From contig NC_089458.1 in NCBI RefSeq assembly GCF_026210795.1, forward strand, positions 992,001-1,056,000: a DNA stretch of 64,000 bases, written 5' to 3'. This DNA is from Rhizophagus irregularis (Eukaryota; Glomeromycota; Glomeromycetes; Glomerales; Glomeraceae). A model generated the notes under the pieces. That model made no database searches and was not told where the DNA came from. It saw only the letters and a program-made list of their open reading frames with translations. The position numbers and the translations under genes were made by a program. Positions 48,501-59,958 of this stretch are shown one piece after another (within the stretch, counting starts at the first letter, position 1; each line of letters opens with the position of its first letter).

Positions 48501-51234
48501 TATAGCAAATATTGGCTTGAATTGACGATTAATTTCTAAAATAGTAAAACATCAGTTATTCTCTCTCTCTCTTCTTTTTAAGAAAATAAATACAGAAGAT
48601 AAAAATAATTCACACCTTCGCCTTTTTCAAGTACGCCACAAAGCTTTTTAACTTCATCTGCATAAAAAGCAATTTCTTCATTTGTCAATAAAGAGTAATT
48701 TTTTAATAATGACAAACATGATCCCACATAAGTGTTGATTTAAAAAATCAAGTTATTAAAGATAAAAATTAAAAGAAGAAATATTTTTTTTTTTATGAAC
48801 AAAAATAAAGGATATCTCCTATTTTGACCCAATTCTTTTTGGCATGCAGCAAATTTAAATAAAAGATTGTTTTCAACTACAGTCCATCCTTGTTCACCAT
48901 ATCTCCATGGAATATCTTCCATCACTTGTACCGCATCTTCATATTGCTTACGATGACTAAAAAAGTATGATTAATTATGTTTAATTTAAATGATAATCGA
49001 TAATTAAAACTCAATTATAAAGAATTTGCTTACAAATGTAATGCGGCAACATCGCCTTGTAATCGTAATACACTTCGAAGACGTGCACTACCTTCATAAG
49101 CTCTTAGTGCTCTGTTTGTCAATGACTTGTTATGATGAAAAAAACACGTTTCTGTCAATATTATCGATATTATAGATATAATGCAATGATAAAATTAAAA
49201 ATTTACATTGAAAATTGACAAAAGCTGATATTGCTTACTAAATAAAGAACATCGAAATCATTCTGTGAATTAATTGCTTCTTCTAATTCCTTATTAGTAA
49301 TATCGAATTTTTTTCTAGCTTCATTAGGTGAGGTTGGAATCGTATCACTTAGAGATGTTGTAAATGGAAGCGAAGCTGGTAAATGATTATAGTAAATCCC
49401 AATCTTATCAAGCTATTAAAATAAACATATATGTTAAAAAAGTCCATGTAAAACGTTATTCAAAAAGAAGAGGAGGACGTATTCATTAATTTAATTGAAT
49501 GGTGTTGATCTTCAAATCAATTATTTAAAGACTATTAGAGGACATTTTGTTATGAAAATTTTCAAATCAATCTTCATTCTCGTCCCTTGATTATTAACCG
49601 GGCGAATGCAACAAGGAAGGGTCAAAATCGACAACCTATCATTGAATTGCAGTACCCACCCAATTTGACAACACCAAATCAATCCAAATAATACGCCTAA
49701 GAAAGTATAAAAATAATCAACCTGCTTTCTTGCTAAATCTAATAACTCTCCTTTAGCAGCATTGAATGCGATTGTATTAGGACTATCCATTGAAGTCAAC
49801 GGTGCCAGTTCTTCACATTCATTGACAACGCTCATGCAAGAAGAAAAGATCCACGATTCTAAAAAATATTCTCCTACGTTTGCTTGATGCTCTTTGATTG
49901 CCCTACTAAAGGTTGAAATGAAGATTTGTGCTCTCCGACATATTTCAACAGGCTTATGTAATCTTCCCAATAATTGACATTGTCTTGCGAAAAGATAACA
50001 TCTGAAATCAAATTCAGGAATTGTATTTTGCATTATAAGATCTCTATATTGTTTCTTTTTAACGTCTAAAATATTAGCGCTATCATCATTTGGATCTGTA
50101 GCACCAAAGCTGCCAAACCAGGCAAGTGCCCTATCTGAATAAAAAAAAATAATAAATAAGAAAATATACATTATATAAAAATTCTAGAATTTAAAATCAC
50201 ATCAAACCTTTTAAAACTTGAAAAAATGATGCTTCTAATTCATCATATTGAACTAAAGCATCCTCAAATATATTCATAATTTCAAAGGTCAAAGCCAATC
50301 CTTCCTAAATAATCAATAATTAATTAATTAAATGAATAAATAAATGAACTTTATATTATAATTTACCTTTAATATAAAAAATGTACAATAATTCCATCCA
50401 ATCATGCTTCTTTGAGAATCCGATTTTCGAATATCTTCTTCATATTGTTTAACGTATTGATCAAAACTATATAATATTCCTTCTTTTATTTTAGATATTA
50501 ATTCTTGCCATGCTTCATAATCTTCAGTTTCATTTTCAGACAATCTTAGTTGTACACATCTAATAACATAATTAGTTAATATCGAATATTAACCAATGAT
50601 ATAAAAAATAATAATAATAATAATTCTTTTCATACCTATCACGCTTTGTAATATTAAAATCCGCTTTAATCTTATCAAAAACAGTTCCTTTCATATTAAA
50701 ATATCTAGCAGGATTTCGAAAATTTTCTTGTTTAGTTACATAAACAATTAACCATTCTTGATTTCGTCTAGATTCAGCAATATTTAACCAGTCACGAATT
50801 TGATTCTTAACTATTTGACGATATGTTTCATTATCCTAAATTTAAATCAATTTAAATTGGTAAAAAATAAAAACTTTATACCAAATGAAATAAAAATCTT
50901 TTAATACTTACATCACAATTAACAAAGTATAAATTAAGGTATGGTAAAGTTTCAGGCAACATGTGAGACCTTTCCGTTGTCTCCGTGATAAAACGTTTTA
51001 ATTCCACACCCAAATTTGGTATGTTACGCACAGGACCTTTAGCTGACTGCCAACGTAAATTTCGTAGAGGAAGGTGTTGTCGAAAGTCCATTTCGAGATG
51101 TTGCCAAATACCGAATTCATCAGTATCTAATTATTAAATTGGATTTAATTAATTAGGATCAAAGAAAAAATTATATAATATAATTAATTTTTCTTACAAG
51201 TAACTGTAACTTTTTTTCCATCCATTGCTACCAT
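45536..51234 (-). CDS. TRS130: TRAPP complex subunit TRAPPC10/Trs130
   Basis: This is a subunit of the TRAPPII tethering complex, which activates the Rab11/Ypt31 GTPases at the trans-Golgi and endosomes. The ATG at 51234 gives MVAMDGKKVTVTYTDEFGIW followed by LPLRNLRWQSAKGP, the N-terminal signature of TRAPPC10/Trs130. Later exons carry FDQYVKQYEEDIRKSDSQR, ALAWFGSFGATDPND, FDFRCYLFARQCQLLGRLHKP and LTNRALRAYEGSARLRSVLR. Further on are YEDAVQVMEDIPWRYGEQGW and a beta-rich C-terminal half. The last exon ends GAGFGGPGHHHNEGMENVEF at a stop at 45536-45538. Exons are short and numerous. The intron at 49414-49721 is about 308 bp, much longer than the others, and begins with an unusual GTTGAT donor. 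Another intron contains six copies of AAAATT (45840-45878). The gene is divergent from the Uds1 gene. Confidence 0.85.
45840..45878. repeat. TRS130: AAAATT microsatellite inside a TRAPPC10 intron
   Basis: About six perfect copies of the hexamer AAAATT lie in an intron near the 3' end of TRAPPC10. Confidence 0.75.
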
Positions 51235-51680
51235 TATAATGAAAAAAAAAAAATTTTTTTTTTAATTAATGATAAAAGATTAAATTATAGAAGTTAATTT
51301 GACTATTACTGTTACACTGATCTTTGATAAAAGCTAATTTCGATTGGAATATGATTCCATTTTTAATGTGTGACTAGCATTGAGGGATTGAGCATATATA
51401 TATAACCATCTTCATTTTCTCCATTAGCGTTTACCCGTATATACCCTATATAGTAGTGTAACAAACTAAAAAAACTAATCTGTTATTATCATAGTTTATT
51501 TAAACACCCGATGATTTTATCAATTTATATATATGTTTCAAAATTTAAAATTTTTATAAACTTTACCCCTCTTTTTCAAATAAAATTTTTTAAAAAAATC
51601 ACAAAGTGGTTTTTTTTTATCGCTTTATATTTATTATTTATTTTAAGCTTTAATGATAGCTTTTATTACAAAGTATAAGA
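51235..51680. promoter_or_regulatory. Shared bidirectional promoter, TRAPPC10 and Uds1-type gene
   Basis: 446 bp separate two divergent start codons. The region contains poly-A/T tracts next to each ATG and several TATATA elements near 51400 and 51525. Control from a common region is inferred only from the layout. Confidence 0.4.
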
Positions 51681-54600
51681 ATGTCCTCTTCAACTAATAA
51701 CTCCTTTTCAAGACGAAAACCAGTACCCGTAGCATCAGAACAAGACTATGGGGATTCTTCGTCTCCCCCAAAAACTTTAAAAACGGATAAACTAACTGAC
51801 CAAAGCTTTTTAAATCAAGTTCCAAAAGCTCCTGCAAAATCACCATTAAGACATAGTAGTTCAGCTAATTCACTTAGTGGAAATCAAAATGGCCCTATTT
51901 CACCTATAAGTAGTTCAACACAAACTACTATAGTTCAACCTGTTATGAGTACAATGACAATAACAAGTGCACCAATTGTATCAACTAATTCATCGATAAT
52001 ATCGAAAAATTCTTCTATTCGTTCACGTCCCTCTGTAGATACTGCTTCATTAAATTCTTCAACTTCAATAGAACGTGATTTACCTTCTTTGCCTGAAAAT
52101 GAAGAAGAAGAAGAATCCGTTCAATCAAATCAAACACCCAATTCATTATTACGTAGTTCAGACCAAAGTTTTTACACCACAAATTCTCCCACCTCAATGG
52201 GACTTGCGGATATAAATTCTAATAGTACTGCTTCTCCACCTAAAGTTAAATTGTCTTCATTGGCTATTGCTAATGATCTAATCGCTTCTTCTGAAGCTAT
52301 GCTTTCGTTAAATTCTCCAAAAGTACCAGGAAGTTCTTTTTTGGATACAGCTGATGAAATGTTGATGCAAATTTTGATATCTCAAGCCGTTATTGATTCA
52401 AAAAATTTTGAGATCCTGAGTTTAGAAGAAGTTGAAGAACTTAAAAAGGTGTGCATTATATGTCAATTAGACCTTTAATTTTGATATTTTATATTTATTT
52501 AATTATGTAAACTTTTTTTTTTTTAGGATCATTCATTATTAACAAATCGTATATCAGCATTGACTTCAAAACTTTCATTGGAATCGAAAATTCGGGAAGC
52601 AGCTAGTTCACTTGCAAGACTTCATGCATCAAATAAAAGATTATCAAGGCAAGCAACAGATCATTTAGCTACGGCAAATCGTAAAGTAGATCAAGTTGCA
52701 ACAGAATTATGGAAATTAACACAACGAGCTGGTGAAGTTCAAAGGAAATTATTACAACATATGGCTGGTGTTCTTAGTTTAGGGATACGAAAATTGGAAG
52801 AAAAAAATTCCCAAAATCCACCTTTTTCACCACAAAATTTACCACAGTCACAAGCGACGGAAGGTAATAATGGAATTGAAAAGTTATTTAATGAAATCAT
52901 GGGAGTTAAAAATGATGGTGAAAATGGTGTATCAGATAATGTTTCATCGGAGAAAATTTCAAATTTGGAGAATGCTTTACAAAATGTTCATCAAACATTA
53001 GCAGAGGCAAGAATGGCTTTAAAACGAAAAGATAAAGAGATTGAAGAACTGAAAACAAAAGCTGATGATACAATGGCCGAAGCTCGTGAAAGGACTATAG
53101 CTGAATTGAGAACTGAACTTGAAGAAATTGGCATTCGATTGGATATTGTATTAAGAAAACATAAAGCAGATAATCGAGAAAATAATAATAATGGTTCTGG
53201 ATCTGACAATGAAGATTCTGATGAACAATATTCAGGAACTTCTAGTTTCTATCGATTATCCACAATGACCACGGCAACTCAACATCTTCAAAAAGAGCAA
53301 TATAAAAATATTGAAGAAAATTTAACTTCATTGGAAAAGGCATTGGAAGGTTATATTTTCAAAATTTATAAAATGGAACAAGAAGTCAGTTCATTAAAAA
53401 ATAAGTCAGATGATGAAATTAAGACATTACAAAATCAATTACAAGAAGCTATTAATGATACGAATAAATCGCAAGAAGATCTTAAAACAGAAAAAATAAA
53501 AAATTTAGAAGCATTAAATGAAAATAACGAGTTGAAAGAAAAAGTTAAATTAACTAAGGATTTAGAAAAACAAATTAAAGAGATGGAACAAAGACAAAAT
53601 GAAAAGGGAGTCAATGAAAAGAATTTTAATGTAGATTTAGAATTAAAATTGAAACAAACGACACGAGAATATGAAGAAATGATGGATCATTTGAAAAATT
53701 TATTTAATATCTTACCTGACGTTGACTCCAAAGATGATCAAAATAAAGATGGATCGAATAAGAATAAATTTGGGTTGGATGAATTTATAAATAGGGTACG
53801 TGCTGTCAGAGAAGAAAATCGTAGGTTACACGACCAAACATCATTGTTGCAAGCTCGATTGGAGAGAATACTTGAACAAATGACAGAATTGAAAGGGCAA
53901 GATAAAATTAAACAAGAATTGAAAAATACACAACAAGAACTTGAAGAAACAAAAGCAAAATTAGCAGAACTTGAAGAAAAAGCACAATCCGCTAAATCTC
54001 AAGTTCAGTCAACCAATGAAAGAGAAAATGAAATGCGTAATGAATTGGAATCATTACGTGAACAGTTAATGACAAGTCAAGAAAAAGTTCGTAAACTTGA
54101 AGCTATTATGAAGAGACAATCCGTTTTACAGGTTGTTAATGATGGTAAAACTATAAAAGAAGAATTCCAACAACAATTAGCCACTCAAGAACAAGAATAT
54201 GAAGCTCAAATGAAAGAAAGAGATATAATCATTAAAAAACTTCGTGATGATTTAACGAATACCACAACAGATAAAAATAATGTGACACAAACAGTTAGGG
54301 ATTTAGAAGAAATGTTGAAATCCAAAACAAGAACTTTAGATCAAAGAGAAGTTACTATAAATCGATTAGAGGGTGATATTGTAAAATTTAAATCAGAACT
54401 TGCAGAATTGAAAGCTGCAACAGATGGGGAAGTATCAAATTTTAATAATAATAGTGAAGGAAATAATGACAGTACAATTTTAGGAGTTGGAAATTCAGGT
54501 GGAAATGATTTAAATAAACTTAAAGAAGAACTTGAAGCAGCACATGAAGAATTAAAACATTTACGGAATGATAAAGAAAAACTTGAAGCACAATTAAGAC

Positions 54601-55076
54601 AATCAAAAGATACTTTAGAGAAATCACAAGCTGCATTTGCCACGAGAGAAGCATCATTAGAAAAAAGTTCAGAAATGATGCAAGCAGAATTAGATGGTAT
54701 AAATAAAGAATTTGATCGATTAACAAGAAATTTCATTGATTTTGATGGAGAAAGACAAAAATTAGAGAATTCTATTGATAATTTACAAAAGAAATGTGAA
54801 AAATTAGAGAATGAATTAGCAGATGAAAAACTTAAACATATGGGTATGGATGCTGTTAGTGAACCTGCCACGACTGCCACATTAAGAAAAGAATTCAGAA
54901 AGATGATGGCAGATTTAAGAACTGATCAACAAAAATTATTACAACGTGAAACTGAAGAAAAGAAAAAATTGGAAAATACTGTTAGAAATTTGAAAAGAGA
55001 AAAAGAAGCTGAAAAATGGGAAAGATCCACTAAGAGTACACAAACTGGATTTGTTGTTAGCGTATTATCTGGTTAG
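51681..55076 (+). CDS. Uds1-type (up-regulated during septation) coiled-coil protein
   Basis: The two exons, 51681-52448 and 52527-55076, join in phase to about 1105 residues. Residues 1-220 are Ser/Thr/Pro/Asn-rich and probably disordered. Residues about 235-365 form a helical block: EMLMQILISQAVIDSKNFEI, LTNRISALTSKLSLESKIRE, ASSLARLHASNKRLSRQ and TELWKLTQRAGEVQRKLLQHMAGVL. This matches the fungal Uds1 domain found in septation- and cell-end-associated proteins. The rest, up to about residue 1090, is almost continuous heptad coiled coil (ELKTKADDTMAEARERTIAE, LEEAHEELKHL-like stretches) with short Asn/Ser/Gly breaks. It lacks motor or kinase motifs. A structural or scaffold role in septation or polarity is inferred from the family. 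Myosin-tail-like similarity elsewhere in databases would be coiled-coil background. Confidence 0.7.
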
Positions 55077-56442
55077 AATAATAACATGTATTTTAAGCTA
55101 TTATTAGTTAAATTATTTTTTTATTTTTTTTTTATTTTATTTATCTATTTAATTTACATCATCAAAAATGGTATTTATTGTAAAATAAATTTGTAATTGT
55201 AAAAACAAAAATGTCAATTCATTAAATAATAAAATACAACGACATATAATTTCACGAAATTAATGAATCCAAAGTTATTGGTATATTTTAGGTGTGCATT
55301 ATAATCATGAATTGGTTTAGTACAATTAGTACAAGATGCTAAAATCACACAAATTACCAAATTACACATACGCGTATTTTAACTAATTACCAGATAAGGA
55401 CAAGAAAATCTTAGGATCACGTGCGAAAATTCTTATTTTCATTTATCTATCAAAGGTGCAAAAGTATCGGACTTGACCCCTCCCGATGGCATCATCTTGA
55501 TCCCTTATTGTAAAATATATTATGCGGGTTTAAGTCAGACCCGTCGCCACTTTTCCTTCTTGACAATTTACAATTATAAACGGTTTAGTATTATTTAGTA
55601 TTAGTTTATTAATTAAATTAAGCTGTACAAAATATTGTAAAAATGGAAATATTATAGTTATTTATTATATGCAAAAAATTTAAAAATCTACAAAATAATA
55701 TAATCGAAATTATATTTTGAAAATTTTTTGGGATAATTTATAAAAAAGTTAATTAATGAAATTCCCATAATTCTCATTAATTCCAAATGATGATATTTAA
55801 CCGGGAATGTTAATAACGTCTCCTGTAAAAATTATTATTAATGAACTATGTGGTTTTAACAAATCATTATTTTTTTGTTAGAATTAATCTTTTTTAAAAA
55901 AAGGGGGGTTTAATGAATTTGAAACCATTTCAAATAATTACATTAGATAATTACAACTTAAATATAGTGAGTTGGGAAAGAAGGAGAGCAAATCGGAAGA
56001 ATTTACAAACGAAAAAAAAATAAAAAAATCGATAAAAGTTAGCTACTAAGTAAAATACTAATAAACCATCTACGAGGGTTGCTAATTGCTAAGTGACACA
56101 ATCGAATAAATGAAATACTATATATATACATCCAATAATCTCAACGTGGTGATTTATTATCAGATATATCGTCCTATGATCATCGCTTACGCTTACGCTA
56201 AAAAATTTATTATATAATAAAAATGCTTATAAGTCAAATAAAAGTAATCGTGTAGAAAAGAATAGAACAAATAGATTGAAGAAAAGAAAGAAATTTTTTT
56301 TTTTTTTGGAATAAAAAAAAAAAGGTAAGTTTTTTTTTTATCGTAAAATCTAAGATAAAATAATAATAATAAAGAATGAAATAAATTGAAATCTAACAAA
56401 AAGAGGGAAAAGAAAAATTGTCTTCAACTAAAAAAAAAATAT
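55077..56442. other. Convergent spacer, no gene seen
   Basis: This lies between the 3' ends of the Uds1-type gene and the F-box gene. It contains AT-rich sequence with poly-A/T tracts. Its only GC-richer patch, near 55430-55560, shows no frame of interest. Confidence 0.45.
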
Positions 56443-57270
56443 TTAACATGAGATTATAAGTTTACGACGGGAACGATAAATTCTTGTTTTTTGATCTGTT
56501 GGATCTATAAAATAATAAAAGGTTATAATAATAATAATAAGTTTTACATATTAAAGAATATATAACGTCATTTAATATAATTACTTACTTGTACAGATAT
56601 GATCCAATTCGTCTACAGTCAATTTCAAATGTTCAGTTGGATCATTCATTTTAAATTTTTTCAATTTGGGACAATTTTCTTTGTACAATTTAATTAATTC
56701 CTTTAATAAAGCGTTAGCTTGAACTTTTCTTAAATTTTTTGCTTCTTGTTCTTCTTTTTCCTTTCTTTCTTTAATTTCAACATGATTTTCTTCTTCTTCA
56801 ATTTCTTCTTTTTCTTCACTTTTTAAAGTAGGTAATAAAAGTTTAATTGCCCAATATAAACTACGATATTCTAATTCTAAATTCTCTAAATAATTTAAAT
56901 AATTTACTGTAGGAATTTTATTAAATTCTTTAACATCGAATTTAAAAACATTCTTTCGTAATTCCATTTTAGTTTTTTCAGGTAAGAACCAAATATAAAT
57001 TTTAAGTAATTTAGAATAACCTGTTAATGAAGTATATTTAAATGGTTGTTTCCATAATACATGAATTGAACAATTAAACCATGTTTTATTTATTTGAATT
57101 ATTGAATATAATGATTTTATATCGTCTTCGCTAATATACGAAACTATTTCTGTTACTATTTCGGGTGGAAGGTATGGAATTGGTTTATTAAAAGAATTTT
57201 GTAAGGATATAATTTGTGGTGAAGAAATTTGTGAAGATAAAGAAGAAGAAGAAGAAGAAGATTTATCCAT
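56443..57270 (-). CDS. F-box protein, two exons
   Basis: Exon 1 is 57270-56589 and exon 2 is 56504-56443. They are joined in phase (TGTACA A / AT CCA), giving 247 residues and a basic tail ending KTRIYRSRRKLIISC. Residues about 30-75 are F-box-like: YLPPEIVTEIVSYISEDDIK, then INKTWFNCSIHVLWKQPF. This is the usual arrangement in the large F-box families of arbuscular mycorrhizal fungi. F-box proteins link substrates to SCF ubiquitin ligases through Skp1. The rest is short for the family. It has an acidic/basic charged stretch (KEEIEEEENHVEIKERKEKE) where leucine-rich repeats would usually be, so substrate recognition is unclear. The N-terminus has a serine run. Confidence 0.7.
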
Positions 57271-57698
57271 TTTTTTTTAGAAGAAATAAAATTTTTTTTT
57301 ATAAAGAAAGTGCGCAGATTATTTTTGAAAAAAAAAATTTGATTTATTTTTATATAAAATATTGTATAAATATTAACTACGTAATTAAGTATTAAAAAAA
57401 GAAAGTGTTTATAATAGAAGAACAAAAAAAAAAAAAAAGGCAATAAAATAATGAACTTTATTTTTTTTTTTCAAACAAAAAAAAAAGAAAAAAAAAAATA
57501 ATTATTCTATATTTAGGTCTATATTGATAATATTGATATATTGACATATTGTGTGTGTCGCAAATATTTCTTTCATATCGGATTCGATCGGCTGCCCGCA
57601 GTATATTTCTTATCTCGTATCTGCTTATTTAATCTATACGACACTACGACCCCATTCATTTACCTCGCTTTATAAGTTTTCCACATTTATTCCACAAT
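57271..57698. other. Spacer between two minus-strand genes
   Basis: This is the upstream region of the F-box gene, with poly-A/T runs and a short GC-richer patch at 57540-57660. No gene is seen. Confidence 0.45.
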
Positions 57699-58568
57699 TT
57701 ATTGTCCTTTTATCGATAAGATTATTTCCTTTTCCTTTTCTTTGATAGTTTTATCATTGGTTCCTTTCTTTTTCTTCTTTTTCTTTTTAGAATTTTCAAG
57801 ACTAACTTTATTCTCTTTTATATTTTTATTCTTATTGATTTCTACCCCTTTTTGTTGCTTTTCTTCTTTATTGGTCTCCTTAACAACTTTATTTGTTATT
57901 TCATTTGTTGTTTTATCATCTTTCTTATCATCTTTCTTATCATCATTCTTCTTCATTTCCACCATTCCTTTTTGTTTATCTTTTTTCTCCTCTTTCTTAT
58001 CATCATTCTTCTTCATTTCTTCAATGGTTTTATTTTGTCCTTCCTTAACATCTTTATTAGTCTTATTTTTCTCAAAATAATAATCAACTATATCTGATGT
58101 GAATTTCTTCATTTCTTCTTCCATTCCATTAAATATCATTGCTGAACAATAAGCTTCCATCATTTCTCCCAAATGATAATTATTTTTAGTATGCTGTAAC
58201 ATCAGTTTATCTAATTCACATTTAACTGCTATTTCAGCTAAAAATTCTCTTCGAATTATTCTGTTGGCGATTATCATAAAATCTTTTCTAATCGCACCAG
58301 GAACTTTTAATTTTAATGCTCTTGTCGCATAATAATTATATGCTCTGTCCCCAATAAAAGAATCTAATCTATCATATTCAGTAAAAAGTGTTGTAACAAC
58401 TTTTTCATCGTTAATTTTTGGTAGGTTGATTTTTTTTGTGGAATAAAAAGCTGAAGGAAGAAATCTTAAATTTAAGGAACTATAAACTGTACGTGCTAGA
58501 ATTGGATTTTGTTGTTGTAATGTGATAAAATTATTGTAATTTTTTAAACTCTGTTGTAATCGAAACAT
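57699..58568 (-). CDS. Mitochondrial RNase III-fold protein (mL57/mL44-like) with lysine-rich tail
   Basis: This is a single exon of 289 residues. The N-terminus (MFRLQQSLKNYNNFI... AFYSTKK) has Arg, Ser and Leu with no acidic residues for about 50 positions, as in mitochondrial presequences. Residues about 65-165 resemble an RNase III fold: FIGDRAYNYYATRALKLKVP, then IANRIIRREFLAEIAVKCEL, then GEMMEAYCSAMIFNGMEEEM. The catalytic Glu four places before the GD aspartate is Ser here, so cleavage is unlikely. This is typical of mitoribosomal large-subunit RNase III-fold proteins, which is the probable role. The last 120 residues are Lys/Asp/Glu/Asn-rich, with a repeated EMKKNDDKK unit. A paralogue without this tail lies at 62511-63041. 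Confidence 0.6.
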   Translation of the reverse strand: MFRLQQSLKNYNNFITLQQQNPILARTVYSSLNLRFLPSAFYSTKKINLPKINDEKVVTTLFTEYDRLDSFIGDRAYNYYATRALKLKVPGAIRKDFMIIANRIIRREFLAEIAVKCELDKLMLQHTKNNYHLGEMMEAYCSAMIFNGMEEEMKKFTSDIVDYYFEKNKTNKDVKEGQNKTIEEMKKNDDKKEEKKDKQKGMVEMKKNDDKKDDKKDDKTTNEITNKVVKETNKEEKQQKGVEINKNKNIKENKVSLENSKKKKKKKKGTNDKTIKEKEKEIILSIKGQ

Positions 58569-59958
58569 CTTTAATAAGAGTTAACAAGTTTTTTTGTTAA
58601 ATGAGAGTAAAGAAAGAAATATTGTCCCAAATGGTAAGAAACGTACGTAATTTATACAAAATTTCCTCTTTTTGAAAATCATTCATTGAATGCCATATTA
58701 GGGAACAATTATAGAATCGGTCTAAAAATATTCGTCAAAAAGAATAGTAAATTTGATAAAAGCGAGTAATAACCGAAATCCAAAACAAAAAAATTCAGGA
58801 TCTGAAACTTAATAAAAAACAAATAAATTACCTTTTTTAATTTGGTTCCTTGAATTAAAGTTGATATTACGCCAAATTATTTATTATATTTAAGAAACCC
58901 TTTGTTTTGGATCTGCATTAGGATATTGGTTATGGAATCTCTTTTGCGACTTTGGCGTAAAAATATTACATGTGCATTTTTTTTTTACCAATCGAAAACT
59001 TCGGTCATAGGATTTCCCCTTACACGGACAACGAGCAAATTTTCCGACGCCAAGCATAATCGGAGTGACGATCAAATTCCAGAAGTAAGTGTCACAAGGT
59101 TTTTGTACAATGTGTACAATGTACAATGTACAATATAAGATTATCAGATGTTAGAATTCCGGAAAATTCCAAAATTATTTCTGTATTTGGATCCTTTGTA
59201 TGTATAAATAAAATGACTATTTAAATTAAATAATTTTCTTGATATTTAGTACACGTTTCATAATGCTGAATTTGGGAAACTTATTCTCAACAGAGTTTAA
59301 TATCGTTATTATACACATAATGTAATTAAATTGGAACTATTATAGTTAATAAATGTAATACTTAACTGTAATGATGGAATTTTATTCCGAATAACTTCTG
59401 TATAAATATCTATAATTGTCATAAAAAGGAAGTTTGTCGTACAAAATATCATTGCAATTTTACCCAATATACTACATATTATACATATTATCAAATACTC
59501 CGAAATAAGCACTTGTTCTTTGTAAACAGGAATAAGACAAGGCTATATTACTTAGTTAAAGTTTATTGATTATTTAATGATATAATAGATTCTAATCATT
59601 TAATTGTACAATTATCTATATATATCAGATATCGGAATATCGGACTCATTCCTATCGATCGATTATCAATTTCTTTAATGGTGTACATTCAAAAATCGGA
59701 TTATGTTTATAAAAAATAGGATTAAGATACCTTTCTCGTATCACATGTCATGATACTTATCCTTACACATTTTGCAACTTCGGAGAATGATTCTATTGGT
59801 TCGTGTCAATTCTGTCAAATTATAGATTGTGAATTTTTTTTTCTTTATTCTTAAAATTTTTTTTTTTTTTTCATCTATTTCATCTACCGAATAAAAAATT
59901 TTTCCGAATTATATGATTTCATTATCTTTTATATTTTATAATTTATAATATTTTTATA
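58569..59958. promoter_or_regulatory. Divergent upstream region, RNase III-fold gene and KPTN
   Basis: 1.39 kb lie between two divergent starts. No gene is recognised. A short tandem repeat of GTACAATGT lies at 59104-59132, and small open frames on both strands at 58890-59138 overlap each other without a domain. Promoter sequences are presumably here, but no single element stands out. Confidence 0.35.

Noticed and set aside
52991-54880. Antisense Ser/Leu-rich frames over the coiled-coil gene
   Set aside because: Mirror images of Glu/Lys/Gln-rich coiled-coil codons.
57742-58097. Phe/Leu/Ser-rich plus-strand frames resembling membrane segments
   Set aside because: Reverse complement of the lysine-rich tail of the minus-strand RNase III-fold gene.
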